From: Oscillospiraceae bacterium
Lineage (GTDB): Bacteria > Bacillota_A > Clostridia > Oscillospirales > Oscillospiraceae
Direction of reading: 5' to 3'
NCBI GenBank assembly: GCA_902786615.1
Contig: CADADE010000032.1
Span: 1 to 64,000 of the forward strand
DNA: 64,000 nucleotides
The position numbers and the translations under genes were made by a program. Shown here piece after piece: positions 42,239 through 50,556 of this stretch. The notes below the pieces were generated by a model that saw only the letters and a program-made list of their open reading frames with translations, made no database searches and was not told where the DNA came from. Each line of letters begins with the position of its first letter. Position 1 is the stretch's first letter.

Positions 42239-42496
42239 TTACTTAAGCTGCCTGCCCAGCTGGTCCGCGCCCGTGGCCGCAAGGCCGGAGGTGATGCCGA
42301 CCGCCGCCGCGCTCATGAGATCCGCCGCCGGAAACTCCGGCATGAGCTTCATGCCCAGCACCCCCAGCACGCCGCCCGTGATACCGCACAACAGCGGGAT
42401 CCACTTGTTGTCAAGCGGCGAGAGCTTGACGGCTTCCCCCACCAGCCAGGCCATGATGCTGATGGACGCCACGCCTGCCATTCCCATGTACTCCAT
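42239..42496 (-). CDS. Phage holin (Hol44-like family)
   Basis: An 85-residue membrane protein: MEYMGMAGVASISIMAWLVG, then DNKWIPLLCGITGGVLGVLG, then FPAADLMSAAAVGITSGLAA. Three hydrophobic segments and this motif order match the phage_holin_5_2 (Hol44-type) family, which permeabilises the membrane to release endolysin. GGAGGGAAAAGAA precedes the ATG. It is the last gene of the leftward prophage operon, next to the GH25 lysin cassette. Confidence 0.85.
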   Translation of the reverse strand: MEYMGMAGVASISIMAWLVGEAVKLSPLDNKWIPLLCGITGGVLGVLGMKLMPEFPAADLMSAAAVGITSGLAATGADQLGRQLK

Positions 42497-42508
42497 TTCT
42501 TTTCCCTC

Positions 42509-42739
42509 CTATTCTCTGTTTCTCTCCAGATCCTCGATCCGGTGATTGATGACCTTGATCTGCTCCTCCACCACGGGCATGCGCCGGGCAAAATTGTTGT
42601 GCTCGCGCACCTCGCGCGTCAGATCCTCAAGCCTGGTCTCGGTGACGGCCTGGGCCCGGCTGTTGCTTGACAGCACGCCGAGCAGCGTCAGAAGCCCCAC
42701 CACCACCGAGCCGATGACACTGATCCACGCCTCGCTCAT
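42509..42739 (-). CDS. Small membrane/coiled-coil phage protein (XhlA-like)
   Basis: A 76-residue protein with an N-terminal membrane segment (SVIGSVVVGLLTLLGVLSSN) followed by a helical, coiled-coil-like tail (ETRLEDLTREVREHNNFARR, IKVINHRIEDLERNRE). The layout, helix with membrane anchor beside a holin and lysin, resembles XhlA/holin-associated proteins. The ATG overlaps the GH25 stop codon (ATGA), with a ribosome site in the lysin 3' end. The order of the membrane segment and coil is reversed relative to PBSX XhlA, so the family is not certain. Confidence 0.7.
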   Translation of the reverse strand: MSEAWISVIGSVVVGLLTLLGVLSSNSRAQAVTETRLEDLTREVREHNNFARRMPVVEEQIKVINHRIEDLERNRE

Positions 42740-43488
42740 CTCTCTGCCTCCAATCTGTCCGTAAAGGCCCGGAGCGCCGTGAAGAACGCCGCCGAGGGGA
42801 TCCCGTCCACGCTGTCCCAGCAGCCGTTGTAGTTCATCAGAAGCTGCAGGACCATGACAGACGGATTCACCGCGGGCGAGGGCTCCCCCGCCGAGGGTGC
42901 ACCCTCCTCCACCAGCCGCCGAAAGCGCTGCGAGCGCGCCTCGTCGGTATCGACCGGGCCGTCGTAGCCCGCGACGCGCCCCTTGTCGCTCGACTGCCAG
43001 AGATCGCAGGGCATATCCGGCTCTCTGCCGTAATGGGCCACCCACACGAGCGTACCGTCGGGCAGCTTATCCGGTGTGATCTTTGCCCAGAGATTATACT
43101 CCGAACCGTAGACGCCCGGCACATAGCCCGCCGCGCCGATCTCCGCGCACCAGGCGTTTACGATCCCTCGGAGCTTTTCCCCCGACAGCTCAAGCTGCTT
43201 TGCTTCCTCCATATCCAGGAAAACGCCGCAGGGCAGGGGAAAGCCCCTGACGGTCTCCAGCAGAAAGCGCGCCTCATTCCGGGCCTCCTGCGGCGTTTGG
43301 GCATGGCTGTAGCAGTAGCCGCCCACCGGGAAGCCCAGCTCCCTGGCTTCCCGATAGAAGTCGAAGGCGGCGCTGTCGGCAAGGCCGCTGCCCTCCGTGA
43401 GTTTTAGGATGGCAAACTCATAGCCCGCGTCTTTGAGCTGCCGGATCGTCAGCTCCTTCTGATAGTGCGAAAGATCGACGCCTCTCAT
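42736..43488 (-). CDS. GH25 endolysin
   Basis: A phage lysozyme that cuts the peptidoglycan N-acetylmuramyl bond. The first about 190 residues form the GH25 domain: MRGVDLSHYQKELTIRQLKD, YEFAILKLTEGSGLADSAAF, VGGYCYSHAQTPQEARNEAR, catalytic FLDMEEAKQLELSGEKL (Asp/Glu pair), and LVWVAHYGREPDMPCDLWQS. The C-terminal about 60 residues (VNPSVMVLQLLMNYNGCWDS) look like a small wall-binding or peptidoglycan-binding module. The ATG overlaps the upstream small membrane gene (ATGA) and has CAGGAGGC before it. The gene ends in ATGA with the next gene. Confidence 0.9.
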   Translation of the reverse strand: MRGVDLSHYQKELTIRQLKDAGYEFAILKLTEGSGLADSAAFDFYREARELGFPVGGYCYSHAQTPQEARNEARFLLETVRGFPLPCGVFLDMEEAKQLELSGEKLRGIVNAWCAEIGAAGYVPGVYGSEYNLWAKITPDKLPDGTLVWVAHYGREPDMPCDLWQSSDKGRVAGYDGPVDTDEARSQRFRRLVEEGAPSAGEPSPAVNPSVMVLQLLMNYNGCWDSVDGIPSAAFFTALRAFTDRLEAER

Positions 43489-43616
43489 TTTCTGCCTCCT
43501 GTCATTGCAATCACAGCGAGCGTGAGCGCCATGCCGATCAGCAGCCCCGACAGGAAGCACTCCCCCGCCGGGATGATGGCAAGCTCGCTCAGCCATTCCC
43601 ATGGATATACCGCCAT
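43485..43616 (-). CDS. 43-residue single-span membrane protein of the lysis cassette
   Basis: A very short gene: MAVYPWEWLSELAIIPAGEC at the start, then a hydrophobic span (FLSGLLIGMALTLAVIAM) and TGGRK. AAGGAGGG lies seven bases before the ATG, and the stop overlaps the lysin start (ATGA), so translation is coupled. Its place directly before the endolysin suggests a lysis-related membrane peptide, such as an antiholin or small holin; this is inference from position only. Confidence 0.65.
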   Translation of the reverse strand: MAVYPWEWLSELAIIPAGECFLSGLLIGMALTLAVIAMTGGRK

Positions 43617-43648
43617 CTCAGCCCTCCTTTCCAAGCTCCGGCAGGCCG

Positions 43649-43873
43649 TCAGTCCGCGATCTCCGGCTGCGCCTCGTGATGGATGTACTCTTTGTAGCCC
43701 TCCGCCGCGTCGAGCTGCTCGTCAACGATGGAGACGTGCGCGGTAATCACGTCGGGCGCGTTCCACAGCGTCTGGCACAGGCCGTGGAACTGGGTCTTGG
43801 CGGCCTCAAGGGCGGTGATGCCCTCGGAATGTACGGCGTAGCTGCCGTTCACACATTTGATAATCGCATACAT
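43649..43873 (-). CDS. Small phage protein, unknown function
   Basis: A 74-residue protein, MYAIIKCVNGSYAVHSEGIT, with a following helix (LEAAKTQFHGLCQTLWNAPD) and a beta strand (AHVSIVDEQLDAAEGYKEYI). It has a good ribosome site (AAGGAGGATGCAGCC). Small proteins of this shape with a MYAIIK start are common just after fibre genes in phages of gut Clostridia. The function is not known; a fibre chaperone or accessory is possible. Confidence 0.65.
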   Translation of the reverse strand: MYAIIKCVNGSYAVHSEGITALEAAKTQFHGLCQTLWNAPDVITAHVSIVDEQLDAAEGYKEYIHHEAQPEIAD

Positions 43874-43887
43874 GGCTGCATCCTCCT

Positions 43888-45645
43888 TTAAGTATTCAGC
43901 GCGTTCAGCGCCTGGGCAAGATTGGTCTGCACGCAGTTCGTGCCGGGGTTGATTCTGTCTCCTGCCGGGATGGTCGCAGCGGCTTTATAGAGGTTTCCGC
44001 CGACGATGAAGTATTTGCCGCTTGCGATCTGCGCGTCGGCGATCATGTCATCGTCGTCCGGCGTGTTGATCTTCTGGATATAAAGCTTCGTGTCCGCCCT
44101 GTATGTGACCTCCACGTCGCCGCAGTCGGCCCAGATGTTGTTTTCTCCGTAAACCGTGCCGGGGACTTGCAGCGCAGTGAGCGGATACACGCTCTCCGTG
44201 CCGCCGAGGTCTAAAACCTGCGCACCGATTGTCGGAGTCGTACCCGGCGCGTAAACGTCCATGCTGGAGATCCACGGCCCGACCAGCGTCTCGCCGTTAT
44301 AACTCGCGTAATACGGCCTTGCTTTCAGCGCGCCGTTTGTCACATCCAGCGTCCCGCCGTAAACGGTGCCGGCAGAGGTGGGGAAAGTGATGGGAATAAC
44401 GGACGGGTCGCCGGTATCTGCGCCGCTGTGATAGATGCTGCACCCCATCCAGCCGGAAATTGGGCAGATGTTGGAGTAGGGCTCGAAGGTGTCGTCAGTT
44501 TCGGTAGCTCTACGGAGCATTGGTTTAACGACAAGATTTGAAACCGTATTGCCGGAAGGTACCCGAAGGAAGACTCTTAATAAATCCCCATCCTCAATTG
44601 TAACGGCCTGTGGCGTACCTCGATCGGCAACCACTGGTCTGTTCTGAGCTGTAACATACAAATATACTTTAGATGAACCTCCACTCAGAATATAATCTCC
44701 AGAAGGTATATTATGTGCAAGATACTGATTCGACCTTCCTACGAAAAAATAACTTGCGTTGGCTGAAGCTGTCCCGTTTACAGTAATTGTGCCATCTGAA
44801 TTAGGAGTAAAAGTTATTCCGTATTCAGTAATTGCTTGGGTGTTGAATGGTATCAGATTCTTCCCACCACCAGCAGGCCACGGATAGTCATAGCCGTGCA
44901 AATCCTGCTGAGGCTCGATGTTGACGGTCAGCGTTTTAAGCGGCAGTCCGTCCGCACCGTCGGGGAAGCTGGCGACAGAGCCGGAAGCCGTGTCGAAGAT
45001 GACCGGTGCCTTGTTGCTGTCTATCACATCCTGCGCCGCCGCGGTACGGTAGGCGGACATGTCCGGCGCGGGGCCAGCGGGGCCGGTCGCGCCCGTGTCG
45101 CCTTTATCCCCCTTGTCGCCTTTGTCCCCTTTCGGGCCCTGCTCGCCGGTGTCGCCTTTATCTCCTTTCGGGCCTTGGATGCCTTGCTCGCCCTGCGGGC
45201 CGGTTGCTCCGGTATCGCCTTTCGGGCCTTGCGCGCCAGCTGCGCCGGCATCTCCCTTGTCGCCCTTCGGGCCCTGGATTCCCTGTTCGCCCTGCGGACC
45301 TGCCGGGCCGGCTGCGCCCTTTTCGCCCCGGCAGCTCTCGCCGGAGTCGATATACGCGCCCTCTCCCCGATCCCAGACCTGCCAGTTCCCGTTCGCCCCC
45401 GGCAGGGGCAGACGGACGGCGGCGTCGGTTGCGGCGCTTGCAGCCGCCGCGGCAGCTGCGGCCGCCGCTTCCGCGCGTTGGGCGTTGTCTGCGGTATCTC
45501 GCTCTGCTTCGGCGGCGATTCCCGCGCTCTGCCCGGCTCTTTCGGCGGCGTCCCTGGCCTCGGCGGTATATCTGGCCAGACGCGCGCTCTCGCCCAGTCT
45601 GAGGGTCTGCGCGCCCGTTTTTGCCTCGCCGATCTTAATGACCAT
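43888..45645 (-). CDS. Collagen-like tail fibre protein
   Basis: A 585-residue fibre. The N-terminus ([20 protein letters not shown]) is followed by a helical Ala-rich segment with many AEA/AAA runs (residues about 30-75). A collagen-like Gly-X-Y stretch of about 85 residues (repeated GPKGDKGD and GPQGEQGIQ) comes next, then a beta-rich tip region of about 400 residues ([25 protein letters not shown]-like strands, [14 protein letters not shown]). The tip holds an AT-richer patch at about 44500-44830 that differs from its surroundings. It probably binds the host surface. The ATG at 45645 follows GGGAGG and overlaps the upstream gene by eleven bases. No host-range data can be read. Confidence 0.82.
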   Translation of the reverse strand: MVIKIGEAKTGAQTLRLGESARLARYTAEARDAAERAGQSAGIAAEAERDTADNAQRAEAAAAAAAAAASAATDAAVRLPLPGANGNWQVWDRGEGAYIDSGESCRGEKGAAGPAGPQGEQGIQGPKGDKGDAGAAGAQGPKGDTGATGPQGEQGIQGPKGDKGDTGEQGPKGDKGDKGDKGDTGATGPAGPAPDMSAYRTAAAQDVIDSNKAPVIFDTASGSVASFPDGADGLPLKTLTVNIEPQQDLHGYDYPWPAGGGKNLIPFNTQAITEYGITFTPNSDGTITVNGTASANASYFFVGRSNQYLAHNIPSGDYILSGGSSKVYLYVTAQNRPVVADRGTPQAVTIEDGDLLRVFLRVPSGNTVSNLVVKPMLRRATETDDTFEPYSNICPISGWMGCSIYHSGADTGDPSVIPITFPTSAGTVYGGTLDVTNGALKARPYYASYNGETLVGPWISSMDVYAPGTTPTIGAQVLDLGGTESVYPLTALQVPGTVYGENNIWADCGDVEVTYRADTKLYIQKINTPDDDDMIADAQIASGKYFIVGGNLYKAAATIPAGDRINPGTNCVQTNLAQALNALNT

Positions 45646-45961
45646 GCCGCACCTCCCGTCCGTCCAGCACGTCGACGACATTGACTTCCTCGACGCCGCT
45701 GTAAAGCTTCTCTCCGTTCTCAAGCTCCGCCTGTACCTGGGTATATGCCGAGGCATACGGGGAGAGCAGCGCCGTCTCTTCTCCGCTCAGGGTGACATAC
45801 GCGCTCAGGCCGTCCTCTCCCATCACCGCGTCCTCCCGCTTCTTGCGGAGAACGCAGCGCCCGCTCTGGGAGAGCGTCAGCGCAAAACCCCGCAGGGTCT
45901 CCGCGCTGCCCTCAAAGCTGATGCTGAGGGAAAAGGGTTCTCCTCTTACAATATTCATCAT
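45635..45961 (-). CDS. Small phage protein, fibre-associated
   Basis: A 108-residue protein: [20 protein letters not shown], then [20 protein letters not shown], and a C-terminal [20 protein letters not shown] with [16 protein letters not shown]. The beta-rich arrangement of a low-complexity-free module is typical of small proteins between fibre genes in gut phages, perhaps baseplate or fibre-linker proteins. It overlaps the collagen-like fibre by eleven bases. AAGGAGAAATG precedes the start. Function is inferred from position only. Confidence 0.65.
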   Translation of the reverse strand: MMNIVRGEPFSLSISFEGSAETLRGFALTLSQSGRCVLRKKREDAVMGEDGLSAYVTLSGEETALLSPYASAYTQVQAELENGEKLYSGVEEVNVVDVLDGREVRHGH

Positions 45962-45976
45962 CTCCGCATTTCTCCT

Positions 45977-46669
45977 TTACGTCAGCTCGATCCTCGTGAT
46001 TTCGAGGTTATTTCCGACGGCGGTCGAGCCGATATAATAGCTGCCGGTCAGGGCGGCGATATTGATCGACACGGTATATTCCGCGTCGGGCAGCCCGCTC
46101 CATTCCGCAAAGCATTCCGGCGTTTGGGCAATGCTGAACACCTTTTCCGTGGTGGAACCGACGCTGATCCTGCTGTAGCCGTAGCTGACGGCCCGGACCA
46201 TGCCGCTGACCGTGAGGGTCGTGTAGTTTGTGAGATTGATAGCCGGGCTGAGCCAGAAGCCGCCGCCATCGGTCTCCCGGATCGTGCTGCCGTTGAAGGC
46301 AGCGTTTCCGTTGACGGAGCAGCCGCTTGCCAGTCCGCTCTGCGGCGACAGCAGGGTTTTGGTCACGGTTTGGGGCGTCGGCGGCGTGACGGCGTAATCC
46401 AGGGTGATCGTCCTGACGTCCCCGGCGGAAAGGATATTGACCGTGCCGCTCTTGGATCTCGTTCCGTCGCTGATCGTCACCGTCCAGGCGCCGCAGGCGG
46501 GAACCGCGAAGGCCACGAGGCCGGGGGCGTTGTCAACCGAAAAACGCTTGTCGCCCTGGATGCAGCTGCAGCTGCTCCCCTGCGGGACAGACGCGCAGAC
46601 GAATCCGCAGGCGCTGACCGCCGTCTCCGCCGAGCCGCTGCCCCTTTTGCAAAGAAAAGCTTCTCCCAT
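45977..46669 (-). CDS. Phage fibre or tail-tip protein with Ig-like part
   Basis: A 230-residue protein. The N-terminus (MGEAFLCKRGSGSAETAVSA) is Cys- and Ser-rich (QGSSCSCIQGDKR). The middle has an Ig/carboxypeptidase-like strand group (LVAFAVPACGAWTVTISDGT, SGTVNILSAGDVRTITLDY). The C-terminus is beta-rich (YTTLTVSGMVRAVSYGYSRI). A virion surface or adhesion role is likely from its place between two fibre genes. It starts four bases before the end of the upstream fibre gene. The family is not recognised. Confidence 0.65.
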   Translation of the reverse strand: MGEAFLCKRGSGSAETAVSACGFVCASVPQGSSCSCIQGDKRFSVDNAPGLVAFAVPACGAWTVTISDGTRSKSGTVNILSAGDVRTITLDYAVTPPTPQTVTKTLLSPQSGLASGCSVNGNAAFNGSTIRETDGGGFWLSPAINLTNYTTLTVSGMVRAVSYGYSRISVGSTTEKVFSIAQTPECFAEWSGLPDAEYTVSINIAALTGSYYIGSTAVGNNLEITRIELT

Positions 46670-46673
46670 ACGC

Positions 46674-47909
46674 TCACCTTCTCACATTCAGAATACGAAG
46701 CGGCACCGCGCCCGTCGGCTTGCTGAGGGCGTAGGCGGTCAGGCTGCCGTTTCCCGTGACCACCCGATAGAGGGTGGAATAGTCCGCCAGGCGCTGTCGG
46801 TCGGTCGTGATGCTTCCGCTGAGCAGCACGTCAATGACGGGCGTATCCCCCGCGTGCAGAAAGCTGAGCGGCAGCGTCTGCTCAAACGGCGCGGAAAGCC
46901 CCTCCCATCCCGCGGCGCTCAGCTCCGCGTAGTTGAGGCTGCTCACCGCGCCCGGGGCGAGCTTTGCCGCCGTCACGGCCCCGTCCTCCAGGTTGCCTGT
47001 TTTGACCGTGATGGGGTCCGAGCCCTCCGGCAGGTGCCGCGCGTTGTGGTAGGGCATCGCTGCGAGCGCCGCGTTGAAGGTGGTCTCCGTCCCGTGGTAG
47101 CCCGCCTCCGCCGCCGCCTCATAGGCGCTCGCGCCCGCGGGGCCCTGTGCCCCGTCCTGTCCCGCGGGGCCCCGGATATTCTGCGCGGCCGGGTTCGGAA
47201 GGCCCCCGTCGTTGGTCCAGGAGATGTTTCCGCTGGCGTCGACCTGCGGGCGGAAGGTCGCCCCGGCGGCGCCGGTACTGCCCCGCGCGCCCTGGATAGG
47301 GCCGTTGTTTTTCCACGCGCCGTTGACCGCGTCCCAGATATAGATATCATAGGGTGCCCCTGTCCCGACGCCGTAGGCAGCGCCCGCCTCCGGCTCCGGC
47401 ACGCCCGCAGCCAGCGCCTCGGCGCTCTCAAAGAAGCCCTCGATCACGAAGCTCACGCCGTCACGGCCGTTGAAGCCGCCCTCGTCCGCCATGGCCTTGA
47501 GCTCCCGGGCCGTTTTCAGGGCGGCGGCCGCGTCGTTTGCCAGCTGCTCCGCCACGCTCATGGGCAGAGCGTGCAGCGGCGCGTCCACAAGGCCGGACTC
47601 CTTCACCGTTACGATGACCGGCGCGGTGGTGACTCTCGCGTCCTCCCTGCTGCCGGTGAGATAGAGCAGCCACTCCCCGGTAGTGAGGTTCAGGCCCTTG
47701 TCCTCCGTGATCCGGTCGTTCTCGTCGAGCCTCAGGTCATACACGTCCGCCCCCAGCTCGTCGCCCTTTTTGCAGTGCAGCCAGCGGGTGAAGCCGTCCC
47801 ACTCGCTGCCGAGAAAGTAGGCCTGCACGCTCAGATAGCGCAGCGTATCCGCGGCGATGACGGGCGTGTAGATCCGCAGGTTCTGGCCGCTTACATAGAG
47901 TTCAATCAT
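46674..47909 (-). CDS. Phage fibre protein with short collagen-like segments
   Basis: A 411-residue protein. The N-terminus (MIELYVSGQNLRIYTPVIAA, LSVQAYFLGSEWDGFTRWLH) resembles head-proximal domains of gut phage fibres. It is followed by a helical part (EQLANDAAAALKTARELKAM) and a FNGRDG motif with short collagen-like stretches (GPIQGARGSTGAAGA, GPAGQDGAQGPAGA). A C-terminal part begins NARHLPEGSDPITVKTGNLE, a module found in phage fibres. It overlaps the upstream 37-codon gene by eight bases. It is probably an adapter that links the tail to the larger fibre. Confidence 0.75.
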   Translation of the reverse strand: MIELYVSGQNLRIYTPVIAADTLRYLSVQAYFLGSEWDGFTRWLHCKKGDELGADVYDLRLDENDRITEDKGLNLTTGEWLLYLTGSREDARVTTAPVIVTVKESGLVDAPLHALPMSVAEQLANDAAAALKTARELKAMADEGGFNGRDGVSFVIEGFFESAEALAAGVPEPEAGAAYGVGTGAPYDIYIWDAVNGAWKNNGPIQGARGSTGAAGATFRPQVDASGNISWTNDGGLPNPAAQNIRGPAGQDGAQGPAGASAYEAAAEAGYHGTETTFNAALAAMPYHNARHLPEGSDPITVKTGNLEDGAVTAAKLAPGAVSSLNYAELSAAGWEGLSAPFEQTLPLSFLHAGDTPVIDVLLSGSITTDRQRLADYSTLYRVVTGNGSLTAYALSKPTGAVPLRILNVRR

Positions 47910-48015
47910 GTTTCTCCTCCTCGTTGAGCTGCCGGACCAGCCGGATGAGATAGTCCCGCAGCTGCTTGATCTGCTGTCTCTCGTCTCCCGTGAGGATGGG
48001 CGGCAGGTCGATCAT
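47902..48015 (-). CDS. 37-residue phage protein
   Basis: A short reading frame, MIDLPPILTGDERQQIKQLR, ending LVRQLNEEEKHD, probably one helix. Its ATG overlaps the upstream stop (ATGA at 48012-48015), and its end overlaps the fibre start by eight bases. Tight coupling on both sides and a regular charged helix support a real gene. Function unknown. Confidence 0.6.
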   Translation of the reverse strand: MIDLPPILTGDERQQIKQLRDYLIRLVRQLNEEEKHD

Positions 48016-49763
48016 CCCACATCACTTCCCATCGTCAGGATCTTTGCGATGGAGTAGAGCCGCACCTCGCCCCGGCCCTTGAGCTTCATGCGCATATGGT
48101 CGCAGCGCCGCGGGCGGACGGGCAGGGTGACGGTGCGCGTCCCCTTCATCTTGATGCGCCCCTGCCGCACCCACTCGCCGCTGGAATCGTACATGAGGTA
48201 CACGTCCAGCTCCGCCCCCTCCTCCATTGAAAGGCGCAGGTTGAAGCGCGAGACATATTTCCTGTCCGGGTACTGGTAGTACAGCATGCCCGTCTCCGCC
48301 TCCCAGGAGACGAAGGGCTCCGGCTCGCCCACGCTTCCGGTCAGGGCCAGCAGGGCGTCCCCCGTGAGACAGTAGAGCTCGTTATGCAGCGCCGCGAAGT
48401 GCTCCACGTGCAGCTCGTCCTCGCGCATCCAGAGATTGCGCCGGATATCGTAGACAAAGAGGCTCCAGTCCCCCTTTTCATCCATCATGGAGATGTAGTA
48501 GCGCTCGCCCAGCACGCCGGCCGCGGCGCTGCGATAGCGCTCCTCGCCCAGGGCGTCGCTGATGCTCTCGGGGAAGCTGCCCTGATAGGCGCAGATGTCC
48601 GCGCGGCTTTTGTAAAGCAGCGTCTCGTCCACCACCTGCAGGCTCCCGGCGCAGCCCTCCTGTACGCCGCGGCAGACGGTCTCCGTGATCTGGTGCGCGC
48701 CCACGGAGGACACCGAGACCCGGTGTATGCGGTTTTCCTTGAAAAACATGGGGCAGCCCAGATAGTTCACCGCCCCGGTCCAGGGGCCGTCGGAGCCGAC
48801 CGAGGCCGTCCAGCTGTCGGTCGAAAGGCCCATATACTGCCGCCAGTTTTTGAAGTCGCCCAGGGCGCTGCAATAGATCTCGTTGACGTTTTTCCCCTCG
48901 CTCACGCCGTAGCGGCAGCCCCAGAGGCGGTTTTTGCACTCGATGACGAAGTCCATCTCCGGCACGCGGCGGCACAGTCTGACCGTGCCCTCGATCTGCG
49001 TGAAGCTTCGCTCCAGAAGCCCCGCCACCACGATGTAGTCGCGCGCGCCCTCTCCGCCGCCGATGGCCCGGATCACATGGTCGCCGTTCAGCTCTTCGAC
49101 CTCGGCGCCGGAGATGGTGACGCCGTCGTATTTCCGAAACAGAACGGGCAGCTCGCCCGAGGAGATAAAGCACAGCTTTGTGAAGACGGAGGGGATCTCG
49201 CTCCACTCGCCGAGGGCGGCGCTCCACTGGCGCAGCATGCGGCTCGATTGGGAGCTGTCGATCCAGAGCGCCCCGTCCGCGGGGCTTTCCGGGGCCGTCT
49301 CCGATACGGCGGGCCTCGCGTACTCCGTCCCGTCCTCCCGGCAGAGGCTGTACTCCACCCCGCCGGCGGAGCTGTAGTCGGCCTCGAGGCTTCCCCAGTC
49401 CGCAGGATCGGCGGTGTTGTAGTATTTCTTATCCGGGAACACCACGATGGTCGCGCCCATGCTCACAAGCGTCTTTTTCCCGGGCGTGAGCTCCCGCAGG
49501 GCCGTCTTCTCCCCGTCGTACCAGAGCGCGCCGTCCTCCACCCAGGCGAGCTTCTCCTTTGCCAGCAGCCCTCCGGGATTTTTCATTGTGCGCACGCGCC
49601 CGCGCCTTTTCCGGTTGGCCAGCAGCGGATAGCAGGCGCTCGTGAGGTTTCGCGTGTTGTAAAACTCCCCCTCGCCGATGCGCTCCCTGCGGCGGTAGCC
49701 CAGGAACACGTCCGTCACGCTCCGCTCGTTGTATTCATAATCCAGCTTCGGCAAAAGTGCCAT
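48012..49763 (-). CDS. Large phage virion structural protein
   Basis: A 583-residue protein: MALLPKLDYEYNERSVTDVF, then LANRKRRGRVRTMKNPGGLL, many beta strands with WD-like turns (WMREDELHVEHFAALHNELY), and a C-terminal sheet (MYDSSGEWVRQGRIKMKGTR). It shows no enzyme motif. Proteins of this size and composition sit at this place, after the connector and before fibres, in short-tailed phages of gut Bacillota, and are thought to form the tail hub/tube or the beta-propeller-like nozzle. The match is by layout and overall style, not by a named family. GAGGGGTACG lies before the ATG. Confidence 0.7.
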   Translation of the reverse strand: MALLPKLDYEYNERSVTDVFLGYRRRERIGEGEFYNTRNLTSACYPLLANRKRRGRVRTMKNPGGLLAKEKLAWVEDGALWYDGEKTALRELTPGKKTLVSMGATIVVFPDKKYYNTADPADWGSLEADYSSAGGVEYSLCREDGTEYARPAVSETAPESPADGALWIDSSQSSRMLRQWSAALGEWSEIPSVFTKLCFISSGELPVLFRKYDGVTISGAEVEELNGDHVIRAIGGGEGARDYIVVAGLLERSFTQIEGTVRLCRRVPEMDFVIECKNRLWGCRYGVSEGKNVNEIYCSALGDFKNWRQYMGLSTDSWTASVGSDGPWTGAVNYLGCPMFFKENRIHRVSVSSVGAHQITETVCRGVQEGCAGSLQVVDETLLYKSRADICAYQGSFPESISDALGEERYRSAAAGVLGERYYISMMDEKGDWSLFVYDIRRNLWMREDELHVEHFAALHNELYCLTGDALLALTGSVGEPEPFVSWEAETGMLYYQYPDRKYVSRFNLRLSMEEGAELDVYLMYDSSGEWVRQGRIKMKGTRTVTLPVRPRRCDHMRMKLKGRGEVRLYSIAKILTMGSDVG

Positions 49764-49773
49764 CGTACCCCTC

Positions 49774-50133
49774 CTAAAACCGAAAGCGTCCGCCCTGCGC
49801 GCGGGGCCTGTGGCTGCGGTTGTACCAGTTCACCCAGCCCTGCCAGGCGCTGTTGAAGAGGGTCATGCGCTTGTTGTAGCGCTGAGTCTCCCCGTTCTCG
49901 GCGGCCACCATGGACTGGAGGTAGTAGTAATACAGATCCTCTCCGTAGGGCTCGCCTACCAGGAGCGTCTCCTCGCCGCTGGTATATTCCTCCGGGAAGG
50001 GCTGCCACACGTCCTCATGGGTCTTGATGACCTCCCGGTAGATTTTCCCGTCCAGGTTCCAGAGCCAGCGGAGCTTCTGTTCCGGCGAATAATCGTTCGG
50101 CTCCAGAAGATCCAGCCGATCGATCATGTCCAT
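49774..50133 (-). CDS. Phage head-tail connector-like protein
   Basis: A 119-residue protein starting MDMIDRLDLLEPNDYSPEQK. It contains LRWLWNLDGKIYREVIKTHE, EPYGEDLYYYYLQSMVAAEN and the C-terminal FNSAWQGWVNWYNRSHRP. The pattern of Trp/Tyr-rich helices with NxxxxxYNxSxxxFNxAWxxWxxWYNRxH is widespread just after the capsid in short-tailed and other gut phages, and it is interpreted as a head completion or adaptor protein. ATG at 50133 is preferred; a GTG at 50151 overlaps the ribosome site. It is followed by the large structural gene ten bases on. Confidence 0.72.
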   Translation of the reverse strand: MDMIDRLDLLEPNDYSPEQKLRWLWNLDGKIYREVIKTHEDVWQPFPEEYTSGEETLLVGEPYGEDLYYYYLQSMVAAENGETQRYNKRMTLFNSAWQGWVNWYNRSHRPRAQGGRFRF

Positions 50134-50150
50134 TGCTTTTATTTCAATCA

Positions 50151-50286
50151 CCTTCCTTTTTGGCTCCTCCTTTGGGGGAGCTGTCAGCCGCCAGGCTGAC
50201 TGAGGGAGCCACCTTCCTTTTTGGCTCCTCCTTTGGGGGAGCTGTCAGCCGCCAGGCTGACTGAGGGAGCCGCCTTCCTTTTTGGC
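50151..50286. repeat. 61-bp palindromic repeat, tandem copies inside the prophage
   Basis: Two copies in a row, period 61, of a unit CCTTCCTTTTTGGCTCC...GGGGGAGCTGTCAGCCGCC with palindrome CAGCCGCCAGGCTG, plus a partial third. One base differs between the two copies (CCAC and CCGC). It lies between the 69-residue gene and the connector gene. Confidence 0.8.
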
Positions 50287-50332
50287 TCCTCCGGGGGCAG
50301 TCGCCGCCGCGTACGGCGGCGACTGCCCTTTC

Positions 50333-50542
50333 TTACACGCTCTGTCTCAGGCCGTCCACGCTCTCGTAGAAGCGGTCGGCGGCAAGCTCGCTTCGCGCGA
50401 TCTCGTCAGCCACGGCTTTGGGCACCAGGGACTTCTTGCCGCGCGGCAGCAGGTAGTTGACGCCGTTGATGCCCACGAAGAAATTGGGGTCCTCGCGGTC
50501 GGCGCCCCTGGGGATGAAAACCTCGACTCTCTTGTTATCCAT
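50333..50542 (-). CDS. Small phage protein following the capsid
   Basis: A 69-residue protein: MDNKRVEVFIPRGADREDPN, FFVGINGVNYLLPRGKKSLV and PKAVADEIARSELAADRFYE. Genes of this kind occur directly after the N4-gp56-type capsid in many Bacillota phages and may act in head assembly. A ribosome site (AGGAGGAGCGGACA) lies before the ATG. Only 14 bases separate it from the capsid gene. Function unknown. Confidence 0.7.
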   Translation of the reverse strand: MDNKRVEVFIPRGADREDPNFFVGINGVNYLLPRGKKSLVPKAVADEIARSELAADRFYESVDGLRQSV

Positions 50543-50556
50543 TGTCCGCTCCTCCT

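Noticed and set aside
50151..50286. Phage cos or packaging site in the tandem palindromes
   Set aside because: The same palindrome type occurs beside other genes inside and outside the prophage, so it is a dispersed repeat rather than a phage site.
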